Positions 1-9,659 of a stretch of 64,000 bases of DNA are shown piece after piece; position 1 is the first letter of the stretch, and every line of letters begins with the position of its first letter. Location: positions 62,001-126,000 of the forward strand of contig JAIOQZ010000032.1 of the NCBI GenBank assembly GCA_021108395.1, written 5' to 3'. The notes beneath the pieces were generated by a model. The model was not told the origin of the DNA, did not search any database, and saw nothing but the letters and a program-made list of their open reading frames with translations. The stretch comes from Candidatus Cloacimonadota bacterium. GTDB taxonomy: Bacteria; Cloacimonadota; Cloacimonadia; Cloacimonadales; JAIOQZ01. A program made the translations under genes and the position numbers.

Positions 1-2
1 AA

Positions 3-1646
3 GAGGGCGTGACCATCGAGCAGGCCAACCAGACGCTGGCCACCATCACCTTGCAGAACTTTTTTCGCATGTACGACAAGCTGGCCGGCATGACCGGCAC
101 CGCCGTGACCGAAGAGGGCGAGTTCGCCGAAATATACAAGTTGCCGGTGATGGTTATTCCCACCAACGCACCCATCACTCGCATCGACTATGACGACATG
201 ATCTATCTCACCAAGCTCGAGAAATACCGCGCCATCATCGACGAGATTGCCTGGTGGCATGAGCTTGGCAAGCCGGTGCTGGTGGGCACGGTGTCGGTCG
301 AGGTGTCGGAGACGCTGGCGCGTCTGTTGCGGCGTCGCGGCATTCCGCACAATGTGTTGAACGCCAAATACCACGAGCAGGAAGCCGAGATAATCAAGAA
401 CGCCGGCGCACCGGGGGCGGTCACCATCGCCACCAACATGGCCGGCCGCGGCACCGACATCAAGCTGGGCAGGGGCGTTGTCGCCGCCGAACAGGAGACA
501 TACCGCGCCATGAGCAAATCGATAAACGAGGAGACCCCGCACGGCATCCCGCTGGACGGGCTTCACGTCATTGGCACCGAGCGCCACGAAAGTCGCCGCA
601 TCGACCGTCAGTTGCGCGGGCGCAGCGGACGCCAGGGCGACCCCGGCACCAGCCGCTTCTACCTCAGCCTCGAAGACAACCTCATGCGGCTGTTCGGCTC
701 CGACCGCATTGCCGGCATGATGAAGAAGCTGGGCGTAAAAGAGAACGACGCCATCACCCATCCCTGGATGACCGGCGCTGTGGAAAAGGCGCAGAAGCGC
801 GTTGAAGGCCACAACTTCGAGATTCGCAAGCGCCTGCTGCAATATGACGAAGTAATGAACCAGCAGCGTGAGGTGATATACAAGTTCCGTCGCAACGTGC
901 TCAAGGGATACGACCTGCGCATCGAGATCCTCGACATGGTGAAGGACACGATTGCCAACGTCGTCGCGGACAACATCGGCGACAGCGACTTCGAGGAAGA
1001 ATTCCAGGTAGAGCGCGTGTTGCAGTGGTTCCGGCACAACCTCAGCGTCAATATCCCCGAAAGCGCGATTCAGGGCGAGGGCCTTAACGTCGCCGACATC
1101 ACCGACCAGATCGAGGCGCTGCTGCTGAAGGCTTACGAGCGCAAGGAAGAGGCTGTGGGCGAGGAGACCATGCGCGAGATCGAGCGGCGGGCGTTGCTTA
1201 CCGTGGTCGATGAAAACTGGCGCGACCACCTGCACGAACTCGACCTGCTCAAAGAGGCCATCGGACTGCGCGCCTATGCGAACAAAGACCCGCTCATCGA
1301 GTTCAAGCGCGAGAGCTTCGAGCTGTTCCAGCGGCTCATCGCCGCCATCTACGAGCAGGTGACGAAAAAGGTTTACACCACCTATATCATCAGTCGCGAC
1401 ATGACCCGCGAGCAGGTGGAGCAGATGCTGCGCAACTCCAGCCTGCGCCACGAGGACATCTCCGCCTTCACCGGCGACGCCCCGCAACCGGCTTCGGGCG
1501 AGGCCATGCAGCAACCCCGGCATCCGGCGCCGGCGCCAAAGAAGCTGCGTCCGCGTCACGTCGATGAGAAGGTGGGGCGCAACGACCCCTGTCCCTGTGG
1601 AAGTGGCAGGAAGTATAAAAGATGTTGCGGAAAAATCAGCGATTGA
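3..1646 (+). CDS. secA: SecA preprotein translocase ATPase, 3' part (5' end outside window)
   Basis: SecA is the cytoplasmic ATPase motor that drives unfolded preproteins through SecYEG. The reading frame is open from the window edge, so the GTG at 9 in the ORF track is an internal codon, not the start. The visible part begins just before the 'FRMYDKLAGMTGTA' block. It contains helicase motif V ('TNMAGRGTDIKLG') and motif VI ('RQLRGRSGRQGD'), the helical scaffold region, and a C-terminal SEC-C zinc-binding motif ('CPCGSGRKYKRCCG'). About 548 residues are present, roughly the C-terminal half or more of a typical SecA. It is followed at 53 bp by a DUF494 gene and then topA, probably co-transcribed. 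The identification is very secure. Confidence 0.97.
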   Translation, partial: EGVTIEQANQTLATITLQNFFRMYDKLAGMTGTAVTEEGEFAEIYKLPVMVIPTNAPITRIDYDDMIYLTKLEKYRAIIDEIAWWHELGKPVLVGTVSVEVSETLARLLRRRGIPHNVLNAKYHEQEAEIIKNAGAPGAVTIATNMAGRGTDIKLGRGVVAAEQETYRAMSKSINEETPHGIPLDGLHVIGTERHESRRIDRQLRGRSGRQGDPGTSRFYLSLEDNLMRLFGSDRIAGMMKKLGVKENDAITHPWMTGAVEKAQKRVEGHNFEIRKRLLQYDEVMNQQREVIYKFRRNVLKGYDLRIEILDMVKDTIANVVADNIGDSDFEEEFQVERVLQWFRHNLSVNIPESAIQGEGLNVADITDQIEALLLKAYERKEEAVGEETMREIERRALLTVVDENWRDHLHELDLLKEAIGLRAYANKDPLIEFKRESFELFQRLIAAIYEQVTKKVYTTYIISRDMTREQVEQMLRNSSLRHEDISAFTGDAPQPASGEAMQQPRHPAPAPKKLRPRHVDEKVGRNDPCPCGSGRKYKRCCGKISD

Positions 1647-1698
1647 TAATTTGTCAAGACGGGCTGTCTGGAATTATCCGTGAGCGCCCGGGAGAATC

Positions 1699-2127
1699 AT
1701 GAAACACGCAAAAGAATGGCAGGAACTGTTCCGCACTATGCTGGCCGAAAAGCTGGCGAATGCCGAGACGAGCGACAGCGAGGAAGACCTCGAAGAGCTC
1801 GTCGAGCAGATGCTGTCGGAAACAAACGTCGAGGCATACTACAGCCGCCTGCTGGGCGCCGAAGAGCGACGAGCCATATCCAACGACGCCTTTGGCTATC
1901 TGCTGCAACTCTATGCCCTGGACACTATCGACAGTATTGCCTTTGAAAAGATAATGACCCTGTGCATGCACCTGGTGGTTTTTATGCAGCAGCGCATCGA
2001 TCTTCCGATGATCGAGCAGCTGGTGAACCTGGTGCTGTTTTCGGCGGGGGACGCGGTATCCATCAAGGAGATAGTCGAAATCTTTCTCAAGGGCGAGATG
2101 CCGCAGACGACAGCTGTTATTCATTAG
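1699..2127 (+). CDS. smg: DUF494 / Smg-family protein
   Basis: This is a 142-aa acidic, helical protein without signal peptide or membrane segment. The central block 'RAISNDAFGYLLQLYALDTID' followed by 'FEKIMTLCMHL' fits the Smg/DUF494 family (a conserved 'gfLl.L...g.l....E..i' helix pair). Its position directly before topA also fits, because smg lies beside topoisomerase-related or dprA genes in many bacteria. The molecular role of the family is not firmly established. The ATG at 1699 is preceded by GGGAGA at a good distance. The assignment rests on weak family resemblance plus context. Confidence 0.65.
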   Translation: MKHAKEWQELFRTMLAEKLANAETSDSEEDLEELVEQMLSETNVEAYYSRLLGAEERRAISNDAFGYLLQLYALDTIDSIAFEKIMTLCMHLVVFMQQRIDLPMIEQLVNLVLFSAGDAVSIKEIVEIFLKGEMPQTTAVIH

Positions 2128-2132
2128 ACAGA

Positions 2133-2149
2133 CCCGGCCATCAGCCGGG
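2133..2149 (+). terminator. Short GC hairpin between smg and topA
   Basis: A perfect 6-bp stem (CCCGGC/GCCGGG) with a CATCA loop lies 5 bp after the smg stop codon. No T-tract follows, so it may be an attenuator or RNA-stability hairpin rather than a true intrinsic terminator. Confidence 0.4.
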
Positions 2150-2209
2150 CCTGCGCTATATTCCATAATAAACACGCCGGAAGGCAAAAACTGAATTGAA
2201 AGGCATTAC

Positions 2210-4429
2210 ATGAGTCAGTCTCTCATCATCGTCGAATCACCGGCCAAAGCACGAACCCTGAGTAAATTTCTTGGTAATCAGTATGTAATCAAGGCCTCGA
2301 TGGGCCATGTGCGCGATTTGCCCAAAAGCGATATAGGCGTGGACATCGAGAACGGCTTCAAGCCAAAATATGTGGTTCCCCGCACCAAGCGCGACCAGAA
2401 AGTCGTGAAAGACCTGCGCGAAGCGGCAAAGTCTGCCGAGGCCATCTATCTCGCTTCCGACCACGACCGCGAGGGCGAGGCCATCGCGTGGCACCTGGCC
2501 AATGTTCTCAAGAAAGAGATTGGCGACAAACCGCTTTACCGCATCGTGTTCAACGAGATAACCCGCCAGGCCATCGTTCACGCGCTCGAAGAGCCGGGGA
2601 AAATCGACCAGGACAAGGTGGACGCCCAGCAGGCTCGCCGCATCCTCGACCGCCTCGTCGGCTACAAGATTAGCCCGATCCTGTGGCGTGTCATCACCAC
2701 CAAGCTTTCGGCAGGCCGTGTGCAGTCGGTGGCGCTGCGGCTCATCTGTGAGCGCGAGGACATTATTGACGCCTTCGTGCCGGAGGAATACTGGACCATC
2801 GATACGGTGCTGCACAAGGGCAAGCTGCCGTCATTCAAAGCCGGCCTCAAGAAGTGGGACGGCGAGAACATCCGTCCGGGCGATAAAGCCGCCGCCGCAG
2901 CTCTCGTGAGCGAGCTTGAAGGCGCCGACTTCTCGATCACCGACCTCAAGCGCACCACCAGAACCATTCAGCCTTCGCCGCCATACATCACCAGCACCCT
3001 CCAGCAGGAGGCCTCGCGAGTGCTGGGATTCAGCGCCAAGCGCACGATGGCCGTTGCACAGCAGCTCTATGAAGGCATCGACATCGGGGGCGACACCGTC
3101 GGCCTCATCACCTACATGCGTACCGACTCGCTTCGCATTGCAAACGAGGCGCTGGAAACCTGTCGCCAACTCGTGCAGGAGCGGTTTGGCGCAGATGAGT
3201 TACACGACAACCCCCGCGTCTATAAGAACAAGTCGTCGGCGCAGGATGCCCACGAGGCTATCCGCCCCACCGATTCCTTCCGTACGCCGGAGCGCATGAA
3301 GTCTGTTCTCAGCGCCGAGCAGATAAAGCTATATACGCTCATCTGGCAGCGTTTCGTGGCCACGCAGATGCGTCCGGCCAAGCTACAGAACCTCGCACTC
3401 ACCATCCAGGCGGGGCGCGGAAGCTTTGCTGCTCAGGGCAGCACCATCACTCAGCAGGGGTTCATCAAGGCTTTCCCGCACACCATCCTCGTACTGGGCG
3501 AGAACATCGACGCCGCATACGCGAAGGGCGATGCCCTCGAGGTGGACGAACTAACCCCGAACCAGCACTTCACCAAGCCGCCGGCGCGCTACTCCGAGGC
3601 CTCGCTCATCCGCGAGCTCGAAGCCAAAGGCATCGGGCGCCCCAGCACATACGCGCAGATCACCAACACCATTGTCGAGCGCACCTATGTGGAGCTGCTG
3701 AAGAAGCGGTTTCATCCCACGATACTCGGACGGGCGGTCAATCGCTTTCTCGTGGGTCACTTCGACAAGCTGTTCAATGTCAGCTTCACCGCCGAACTCG
3801 AGAACAAGCTCGATGAAGTGGAGTATGGCAGGCAGGAATGGCACAAGCTGCTCGAAGACTACTGGGGCGGTATTGGCGAGCAGATGGACAGTGTTGACCT
3901 CAAAGAGGCGAAGAAGCAGCTCGAAGAACCGACAGAACTGGTTTGCGAGAAGTGTGGCAGCCCCATGATAATCAAGTGGAGCAAGAATGGCCAGATACTG
4001 GCGTGCTCCAATTTCCCCGAATGCAGCAATATCAAAAACTTCACGCGAGATGCAGAAGGCAAGGTGACAGTGAAAGAAGATGAATTAATTGGCGAGAAGT
4101 GCCCCAAGTGCGGTGAAGAACTCGTGCTCAAGAGCGGCAAGTTTGGTGAGTTCATCAGTTGCTCGAACTACCCCAAGTGCAAGTACACCCGCAACATCAC
4201 CACAGGCATCAAGTGCCCTGAATGTGGCGAGGGCGAACTGGCCAAACGCATGAACAAACGCGGCAAGCCGTTCTGGGGCTGCGACCGCTATCCCAAGTGC
4301 AAGTACATCAGCGGGCAGGAGCCGGTAGATAAAGTCTGCCCCAACTGCGGATTCGGCATCATGCAGCGTCGCGGCAAAAAGGGCGGCGAAACGCTGGTGT
4401 GCCCGGAATGTAAGCACGAGGAGAGTTGA
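2210..4429 (+). CDS. topA: DNA topoisomerase I (type IA)
   Basis: Topoisomerase I relaxes negative supercoils by single-strand passage. The 739-aa protein starts with a TOPRIM domain (about residues 1-115) holding the acidic metal site 'SDHDREGEA'. The type IA core carries the active-site tyrosine Y302 in 'LITYMRTDS' and the 'SAGRVQSVALR' motif. The C-terminus has four Cys4 zinc ribbons in series ('CEKCGSP..', 'CPKCGEE..', 'CPECGEG..', 'CPNCGFG..'), which bind single-stranded DNA in this family. Length is normal for a bacterial TopA. The ribosome site AAAGG precedes the ATG. Its stop overlaps the next start by one base (TGATG), so the permease is probably translationally coupled. Confidence 0.97.
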   Translation: MSQSLIIVESPAKARTLSKFLGNQYVIKASMGHVRDLPKSDIGVDIENGFKPKYVVPRTKRDQKVVKDLREAAKSAEAIYLASDHDREGEAIAWHLANVLKKEIGDKPLYRIVFNEITRQAIVHALEEPGKIDQDKVDAQQARRILDRLVGYKISPILWRVITTKLSAGRVQSVALRLICEREDIIDAFVPEEYWTIDTVLHKGKLPSFKAGLKKWDGENIRPGDKAAAAALVSELEGADFSITDLKRTTRTIQPSPPYITSTLQQEASRVLGFSAKRTMAVAQQLYEGIDIGGDTVGLITYMRTDSLRIANEALETCRQLVQERFGADELHDNPRVYKNKSSAQDAHEAIRPTDSFRTPERMKSVLSAEQIKLYTLIWQRFVATQMRPAKLQNLALTIQAGRGSFAAQGSTITQQGFIKAFPHTILVLGENIDAAYAKGDALEVDELTPNQHFTKPPARYSEASLIRELEAKGIGRPSTYAQITNTIVERTYVELLKKRFHPTILGRAVNRFLVGHFDKLFNVSFTAELENKLDEVEYGRQEWHKLLEDYWGGIGEQMDSVDLKEAKKQLEEPTELVCEKCGSPMIIKWSKNGQILACSNFPECSNIKNFTRDAEGKVTVKEDELIGEKCPKCGEELVLKSGKFGEFISCSNYPKCKYTRNITTGIKCPECGEGELAKRMNKRGKPFWGCDRYPKCKYISGQEPVDKVCPNCGFGIMQRRGKKGGETLVCPECKHEES

Positions 4430-5733
4430 TGCACCTTTCCGATAGCGTTCGCAGCAGCCTGCACAGCATCTTCAGTCACAAGATGCGCTCGGCGCTGACG
4501 CTCATCGGCATCACCATCGGCGTTTTTGCCGTTGTCACGATGTTTTCCACCATGCAGGGCGCCAAGCTCATGATACAGGACATGATGGGCGACCTCGGCT
4601 GGAACAACTCGATAATCATCATACCATCCAGCGGCGACGATCATGTGCGCACGCGCCGCCGTCGCTGGCAACGATTCATGCGGGTCAACTGGCGGGCGCG
4701 GCCATTTTCTTACAGCGATTTCGAGGCAGTGCGCGCCGCCTGCGACAGCAAGACAATCTACGGCTGGACCGAGTCGTGGTTCAATACAAATGCGCTCATC
4801 GGCGATGACGGCGCTCCCCTTGCCAACTCCGAATACGACTGGGTTCGTTTCATCGCCACCAACAACGATTTCTTTGCCAACAAGACATATCCGCTACGTT
4901 ACGGGCGTTACTTCAATGACTTCGAGGAGAAGAACGCGGTCAAGGTGTTGGTGCTGGGCGCTCTGTTCGCCGAGAAGTATTTCCCCGGCGATGACCCCAG
5001 CGGCGAGATGTTGACAATCGGCCCACACCGTTGCAGGATTATCGGCGTACTCGACAGCGACCAGCTGAATAAGCGGAATGGCATGAACATGAACCCGTGG
5101 GAGCGGCGTCGAGAGCTGGAGGCGGTGTATGTGCCGCTGTCAACTGGCGCACGCTACTTTGGTAGCAATAACGAGATACAGTCCATTTTTCTCCAGTCGC
5201 ACGGCGATGATGACTTTGCCCTGATGAAAAACACCGCCTGGCAGACAATGCTGCGCGAGCACAAGATGTCGCACGACTTCCGTTTCGAGGACGTGGGCGC
5301 CATGATGCTAACCATCAGCGATGAAATCGACAAGCAGATGAACACCTGGAACATGACGCTGTCCGCCATCGCTTCCATCTCGCTGCTTGTGGGTGGCATC
5401 GGATTGTTCAGCACGCTGCTCATTTCCATCAACGAAAAGATGACTGAAATAGGGGTGCGCAAGAGCGTGGGCGCCACCGAGCGCGACATTTTCTTCTATT
5501 TCCTCATCGAGTCGGTCACGCTGGCCATGATGAGCGCGGTGGTGGGCGTTACGCTGTCTGTGGCCATCATCACCATCACTACCAAAGTCGCCGGTTTCAC
5601 CTTTCCGCTGCCCGTCGAGGGCATCCTGCTCGGCCTCGGCTTCGCCGCCTTCATCGGCGTGCTCTCCGGCTTCTATCCCGCCTGGAAAGCCTCGAAGGTC
5701 GACCCTATCCAGGCGATATTCTACTTCGAGTAA
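4429..5733 (+). CDS. MacB/FtsX-type ABC transporter permease
   Basis: This is an inner-membrane permease of about 434 aa. There is an N-terminal membrane helix (about 18-40, 'SALTLIGITIGVFAVVTM'), then a large periplasmic MacB_PCD-like domain (about 45-300). Three C-terminal helices follow in the FtsX fold, including 'ISLLVGGIGLFSTLL' and the hallmark 'EIGVRKSVGATERDI' coupling motif that contacts the ATPase. Such permeases work with a LolD/MacB ATPase in lipoprotein trafficking or export, but no partner ATPase gene lies next to it here. The ATG at 4429 overlaps the topA stop; the track used a TTG one codon earlier. The substrate cannot be told from sequence. Confidence 0.88.
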   Translation: MHLSDSVRSSLHSIFSHKMRSALTLIGITIGVFAVVTMFSTMQGAKLMIQDMMGDLGWNNSIIIIPSSGDDHVRTRRRRWQRFMRVNWRARPFSYSDFEAVRAACDSKTIYGWTESWFNTNALIGDDGAPLANSEYDWVRFIATNNDFFANKTYPLRYGRYFNDFEEKNAVKVLVLGALFAEKYFPGDDPSGEMLTIGPHRCRIIGVLDSDQLNKRNGMNMNPWERRRELEAVYVPLSTGARYFGSNNEIQSIFLQSHGDDDFALMKNTAWQTMLREHKMSHDFRFEDVGAMMLTISDEIDKQMNTWNMTLSAIASISLLVGGIGLFSTLLISINEKMTEIGVRKSVGATERDIFFYFLIESVTLAMMSAVVGVTLSVAIITITTKVAGFTFPLPVEGILLGLGFAAFIGVLSGFYPAWKASKVDPIQAIFYFE

Positions 5734-5795
5734 AGAGGCAGGGACGCTGCTCCTGACATCCTTAGAAGGCTCACTCCGCTTCGCTACGCGACAAG

Positions 5796-5987
5796 CTCAC
5801 CTTTTTCGAGAAAAAGGTGAGACCAAAAACTTCTAACGGATGCTAACGCATCCTTGTTCACTTCACCACTCCGTTATATATCACCAGTAACTGTTGGTTA
5901 TTTGTACATAGGAAACGCAGTTTCCGCCAGAAGTTTTTGATTCCACTTTTTACAAAAAGTGGATGGGGTTCAGGGGCAAAGCCCCTG
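5796..5987. terminator. Cluster of five hairpins plus a long-range inverted repeat between convergent genes
   Basis: The 259-bp gap between the permease and the convergent pfkA holds five perfect palindromes: 5796-5821 (12-bp arms, CTCACCTTTTTC), 5838-5853 (GGATGC/GCATCC), 5911-5925 (GGAAAC/GTTTCC), 5942-5963 (10-bp arms, TCCACTTTTT) and 5971-5987 (CAGGGGC/GCCCCTG). An 11-bp inverted pair (CAAAAACTTCT at 5824-5834, AGAAGTTTTTG at 5929-5939) brackets the two central hairpins. The A/T-rich arm ends could terminate transcription from both sides. The nested layout is more elaborate than a simple terminator and could also be a palindromic repeat element. Confidence 0.75.
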
Positions 5988-5992
5988 TCTTC

Positions 5993-7090
5993 TCAATCTC
6001 CCAGGCACATGCCCAGTCCGCGTGCTGTGCGGATGATGTCCGAATCCAGCTCAATGAGATTGTATCTGCTGATGGCGTCCTTGATGGGTACGCTGACGAT
6101 ACGACGTCCCTGCAACGCCACCATGTGTCCCCATTTCTGCTCGAGCGCCAGCTCGAAGGCTTTCACGCCGAACTCGGTGGCCAGTACGCGGTCGAAGGCG
6201 CAGGGCGTGCCGCCGCGTTGCAGATGTCCCAGAATGGAGACGCGCATGTCGATGTCGAGGCCATGCTCTTTCAGCTCGGCCATTAGCCGCATACCGGCGC
6301 CGCCCAGCTTCAGGTTCTGGTAGCCGACTTCCTCGGCTTTCTGGGCCACCACTTCACCCCCGCGAGGCTTGGCGCCCTCGGCGATGACGATATTGACGAA
6401 ACCTCGCCCCTGGTCGTAGCGGGCGCGGATTTTCTCGGCGACGCCGCCGATGTCATAGGGGATTTCGGGGATAAGGCATATCTCGGCGCCGCCGGCGATG
6501 GCCGCGTAGATAGCGATCCAGCCGGCGTATCGTCCCATCACCTCGAGTATCATGGTGCGGTTGTGGCTTTCGGCGGTGGTGACGAGCTTGTTGACGGCGT
6601 CGGCGGCAATCTCGGTGGCGGTCTGGAACCCAAATGTGTAGTCGGTGGCCAGGAGGTCGTTGTCGATGGTCTTGGGTACGCCGATGATGTTCAGTCCCTT
6701 CTCGAACAGGCGCTGGCTGATGTCCTGCGAGCCGTCGCCGCCGATGCTGATGACAGCTTCGACGCCCTGAATCTGCAACTTGCGAATGAGCTCGTCGGAG
6801 CGATCGACGGTGGTCCAGTTGCCGTCGGCGCCTTTGATAGGCCAGGCGAAGGGGCCGCCCTTATTGGTCGTGCGCAAGATGGTGCCGCCTCTGGCGTGCA
6901 GGCCGCCAACGGCCTTCTTGTCGAGGCGAACGATTTCCTGCGGTTCCCACAACACGCCGTTGTAGGCCTCGACGCTGCCGATGCACTCCCAGTCGCGTTC
7001 GAGAGACGCTCGCTTGACGATGCCGCGAATGACGGCGTTCAGTCCGGGGCAGTCGCCGCCGCCAGTTGTGATGAGCACGCGCTTCTGCAT
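5993..7090 (-). CDS. pfkA: 6-phosphofructokinase, group III type
   Basis: This is a 365-aa phosphofructokinase that makes fructose 1,6-bisphosphate, the committed step of glycolysis. Visible motifs are the N-terminal 'TTGGGDCPGLNAVIRG', 'ISIGGDGSQ', 'PKTIDND' and 'MGRYAGWIA'. The residue pair that tells phosphoryl donors apart is mixed: Gly120 (GGDGS, as in ATP enzymes) with Lys140 (PKTIDND, as in PPi enzymes). That combination is typical of group III enzymes, which are usually ATP-dependent; donor use should not be assumed. The start has a strong AAGGAGG site 7 bases upstream. It stands alone on the reverse strand between two forward operons. Confidence 0.95.
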   Translation of the reverse strand: MQKRVLITTGGGDCPGLNAVIRGIVKRASLERDWECIGSVEAYNGVLWEPQEIVRLDKKAVGGLHARGGTILRTTNKGGPFAWPIKGADGNWTTVDRSDELIRKLQIQGVEAVISIGGDGSQDISQRLFEKGLNIIGVPKTIDNDLLATDYTFGFQTATEIAADAVNKLVTTAESHNRTMILEVMGRYAGWIAIYAAIAGGAEICLIPEIPYDIGGVAEKIRARYDQGRGFVNIVIAEGAKPRGGEVVAQKAEEVGYQNLKLGGAGMRLMAELKEHGLDIDMRVSILGHLQRGGTPCAFDRVLATEFGVKAFELALEQKWGHMVALQGRRIVSVPIKDAISRYNLIELDSDIIRTARGLGMCLGD

Positions 7091-7230
7091 AGAATCCCTC
7101 CTTACGCTTCCAGTTGTTAGTAGTCAGTCTATACAGCAATTTGCAACTGGCAAGAACATTTTCGTTGGGACAGCGATGAATCACTTGACGCCGAGGCGGT
7201 TTCGCGGCAATGGAGTACACCAGAGGTGCT

Positions 7231-9150
7231 ATGGCGGAAAATCTGGTGTCGGTGGAGAATCTGGCCAAACAGATGGCCGGCAAGACGCTGTTTACAGCTT
7301 CGAGCTTTGGCATCGAGCGCGGCGACAAGATTGGCCTGCTGGGCGTAAACGGCTGCGGAAAATCGACCTTCCTGCGCATCCTCGCCGGCGAAGAGACGCC
7401 CGACGATGGCCGCGTCACTCTGCGTGGCGGAGTGCGGTTGCACTGGCTGCCGCAGCAGCCGCGTCTGGACGAAAAGCTCACCATTATCGAGCAGGTCTAT
7501 GCCGGCGACAGCGAAGACTTTCGCTTGCTGCGCCGCTATCACCAGATCACCGCCCGACTCGAGTACGACATCAGCCTGGCCGATGAGCATCAGAAGCTGC
7601 TCGCCACTCTCAGCGCTCGCGACTCCTGGCAGGCCGAAGTGCGCGCTCGCAGCATCCTGTCGCGGCTGGGGCACACCGATCTCGACCGCGTTATCGGCAC
7701 ACTGTCGGGGGGCGAAAAGCGCCGCCTCGACCTCGCCCGCGTGCTACAGGACAGCCCCGACATCCTCTTGCTCGACGAACCCACCAACCACCTCGACATC
7801 GAGACAATCGAGTGGCTGCAAGACACTATCGCCGCCTACAATGGCACGGTGGTGTTCGTCACCCACGACCGCTATTTTCTCGATGTCGCCGTCACCCGCA
7901 TCATGGAGATCGACGGCGGCCCGCTACGGTTCTTCGAGAGCAACTATAGCTCCTACCTGAGACAGAAAGAGCTGCAATTGATTGACACGGAGCGCAAGGA
8001 GACCAGGCGCAGAGCGCAACTGCAAAAGGAACTGAAGTGGCTCAGTCGCGGCGCAAAAGCTCGCACCAGCAAGCCCAAGGATCATGTAGCGCGGGTGAAG
8101 CAACTGATTGACAAGAGCTATATGGACCCGACCCGTGAGATGGAGATTAGTTTCCAGTCGCATCGCCTGGGCAAGACCATTCTCGAAATGAACGCGGTGA
8201 GCAAGGCTTACGACAAGCCGTTGTTCACCGATTTCACCCATACCTTCCAGGCTCGGGAACGCATCGGCATAGTTGGCCCCAACGGCTGCGGCAAGACCAC
8301 GCTGGTGCGTCTGATGACCGGCATCGAGTCGCCGGACGACGGCAAGGTCAAGGTCGGCGTCAACACGCGCTTCGCCTGGTTTCGCCAGGAAACGTCCGAC
8401 TTCGAGCGCGCCGACATGACCGTGCTCGACTACATCCGCGAGCAGGCCGACAACGTGCGCACCGCCGACGGCGAACTGCACGACGCCGCCGTCATGCTCG
8501 AACGGTTCCTGTTCACCCGCCGCGAGCAGCGCAGCAAGCTGTGCTCTCTTTCCGGCGGTGAACGCAAGCGTTTGTTTCTGCTGAAGTCACTCATATTCGG
8601 CAGCAACTTCCTCATTCTCGACGAACCCACCAACGACCTCGACATCCGCACCCTCGAAGTGCTCGAAGATTACCTCGACGCCTACCGCGGCTGCCTGGTC
8701 GTCGTCTCGCACGACCGCTACTTTCTCGACCGTATCGTGGATATGCTGTGGGTGTTCGAGGAGGATGGCATCCGCAAGTTCCCCGGCAACTATGCCGACT
8801 GGCTGCTTGTGCGCCGCTGGCGCGAGGCAGAGCGGGCAGGAGGCGGCAACCAGAAGCCTGCGATTGCACGGCGAGAGCGTGGGGCGCGGCTGGGGCTGTC
8901 ATATCACGAGGTGCGTAAGCTGGCAGAAACCGAAAAAATGATTGACGAATTGGATGAGCAAAAGAAAAAGTTAAACACTTTGCTGGAAACGAAGTCGCAT
9001 ACACTCACACCCGATGATTTCCGTCGCTTATCGGCGGAACTGACTGCGCTCGATTTGCGGCTCGACGAGATGATGAACATGTGGGAATCGCTCGAGTCGA
9101 AGCGGCTCGCCGGCGAATCCTCAAATACGAGTAAAAAGGAAGGATTATGA
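7231..9150 (+). CDS. ABC-F family ATPase (Uup-like)
   Basis: This is a soluble protein of about 639 aa with two ABC ATPase domains and no membrane segments. Walker A sites are 'GVNGCGKST' and 'GPNGCGKTT'; the ABC signatures are '[15 protein letters not shown]' and '[12 protein letters not shown]'. Walker B/switch blocks are '[11 protein letters not shown]' and '[11 protein letters not shown]'. A charged linker lies between the domains and a C-terminal coiled coil (about 570-630) resembles Uup. ABC-F proteins act on ribosomes or, for Uup, are linked to DNA recombination intermediates. The ATG at 7231 (MAENLVSV) fits homologues; 7210 is an in-frame alternative. The stop overlaps the nuoE-like start by 4 bp. 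Confidence 0.92.
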   Translation: MAENLVSVENLAKQMAGKTLFTASSFGIERGDKIGLLGVNGCGKSTFLRILAGEETPDDGRVTLRGGVRLHWLPQQPRLDEKLTIIEQVYAGDSEDFRLLRRYHQITARLEYDISLADEHQKLLATLSARDSWQAEVRARSILSRLGHTDLDRVIGTLSGGEKRRLDLARVLQDSPDILLLDEPTNHLDIETIEWLQDTIAAYNGTVVFVTHDRYFLDVAVTRIMEIDGGPLRFFESNYSSYLRQKELQLIDTERKETRRRAQLQKELKWLSRGAKARTSKPKDHVARVKQLIDKSYMDPTREMEISFQSHRLGKTILEMNAVSKAYDKPLFTDFTHTFQARERIGIVGPNGCGKTTLVRLMTGIESPDDGKVKVGVNTRFAWFRQETSDFERADMTVLDYIREQADNVRTADGELHDAAVMLERFLFTRREQRSKLCSLSGGERKRLFLLKSLIFGSNFLILDEPTNDLDIRTLEVLEDYLDAYRGCLVVVSHDRYFLDRIVDMLWVFEEDGIRKFPGNYADWLLVRRWREAERAGGGNQKPAIARRERGARLGLSYHEVRKLAETEKMIDELDEQKKKLNTLLETKSHTLTPDDFRRLSAELTALDLRLDEMMNMWESLESKRLAGESSNTSKKEGL

Positions 9151-9602
9151 GCAACCTCGAACTGGACAGGATCATCAGCAGCTATGAGGGCAAAAAGGGC
9201 GTCCTCATTCCATTGTTGCAGGATGCGCAGAAGCTCGAAGGTTATCTTTCCAAAGAGATCATGCGCTATGTGGCCGAGCATTCCGACATCCGCCTGGCCG
9301 ACATCTACGGCGTGGCCACCTTCTACACTATGTTCCGCCTCAAGCCGCAGGGCAAGCACATCATCCGCGTTTGCAAGGGCACGGCGTGCCATGTTTCCGA
9401 TGCCGGCGCTCTGCTCGACTCACTGCGCGACGAACTGGGCCTTACCGAAGGCGAAGACACCACTGCTGACGGCAACTTCACCGTGATGGAAGTGGCCTGT
9501 CTGGGTTGCTGCAGCCTCGCGCCGGTCATCATGGTGGATGCCACGACCTACGGCAAGCTCACGGTTAACAAAGTGGCCGGAATTCTGAAGAATTATAAAT
9601 AA
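9147..9602 (+). CDS. NuoE-like [2Fe-2S] thioredoxin-fold subunit (StnC/HydC type)
   Basis: This 151-aa protein has the NuoE fold: an N-terminal helical part ending 'ADIYGVATFYTMF', then a thioredoxin-like domain. The four [2Fe-2S] ligands are spaced as in NuoE, 'CKGTAC' (C-x4-C) and 'CLGCC' (C-x3-C). Such subunits pass electrons between the NuoF-like flavoprotein and other clusters in complex I, bifurcating hydrogenases and Sporomusa-type Nfn. It overlaps the ABC-F gene by 4 bp (ATGA) and is followed by nuoF- and nuoG-like genes, forming a three-subunit soluble complex. The family is secure; the exact complex is inferred. Confidence 0.93.
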   Translation: MSNLELDRIISSYEGKKGVLIPLLQDAQKLEGYLSKEIMRYVAEHSDIRLADIYGVATFYTMFRLKPQGKHIIRVCKGTACHVSDAGALLDSLRDELGLTEGEDTTADGNFTVMEVACLGCCSLAPVIMVDATTYGKLTVNKVAGILKNYK

Positions 9603-9659
9603 AACATAGTGGTTACTTCTGTTTCTCGTAGAGGTATTGCAGAAGCAAGGGAGGACATC

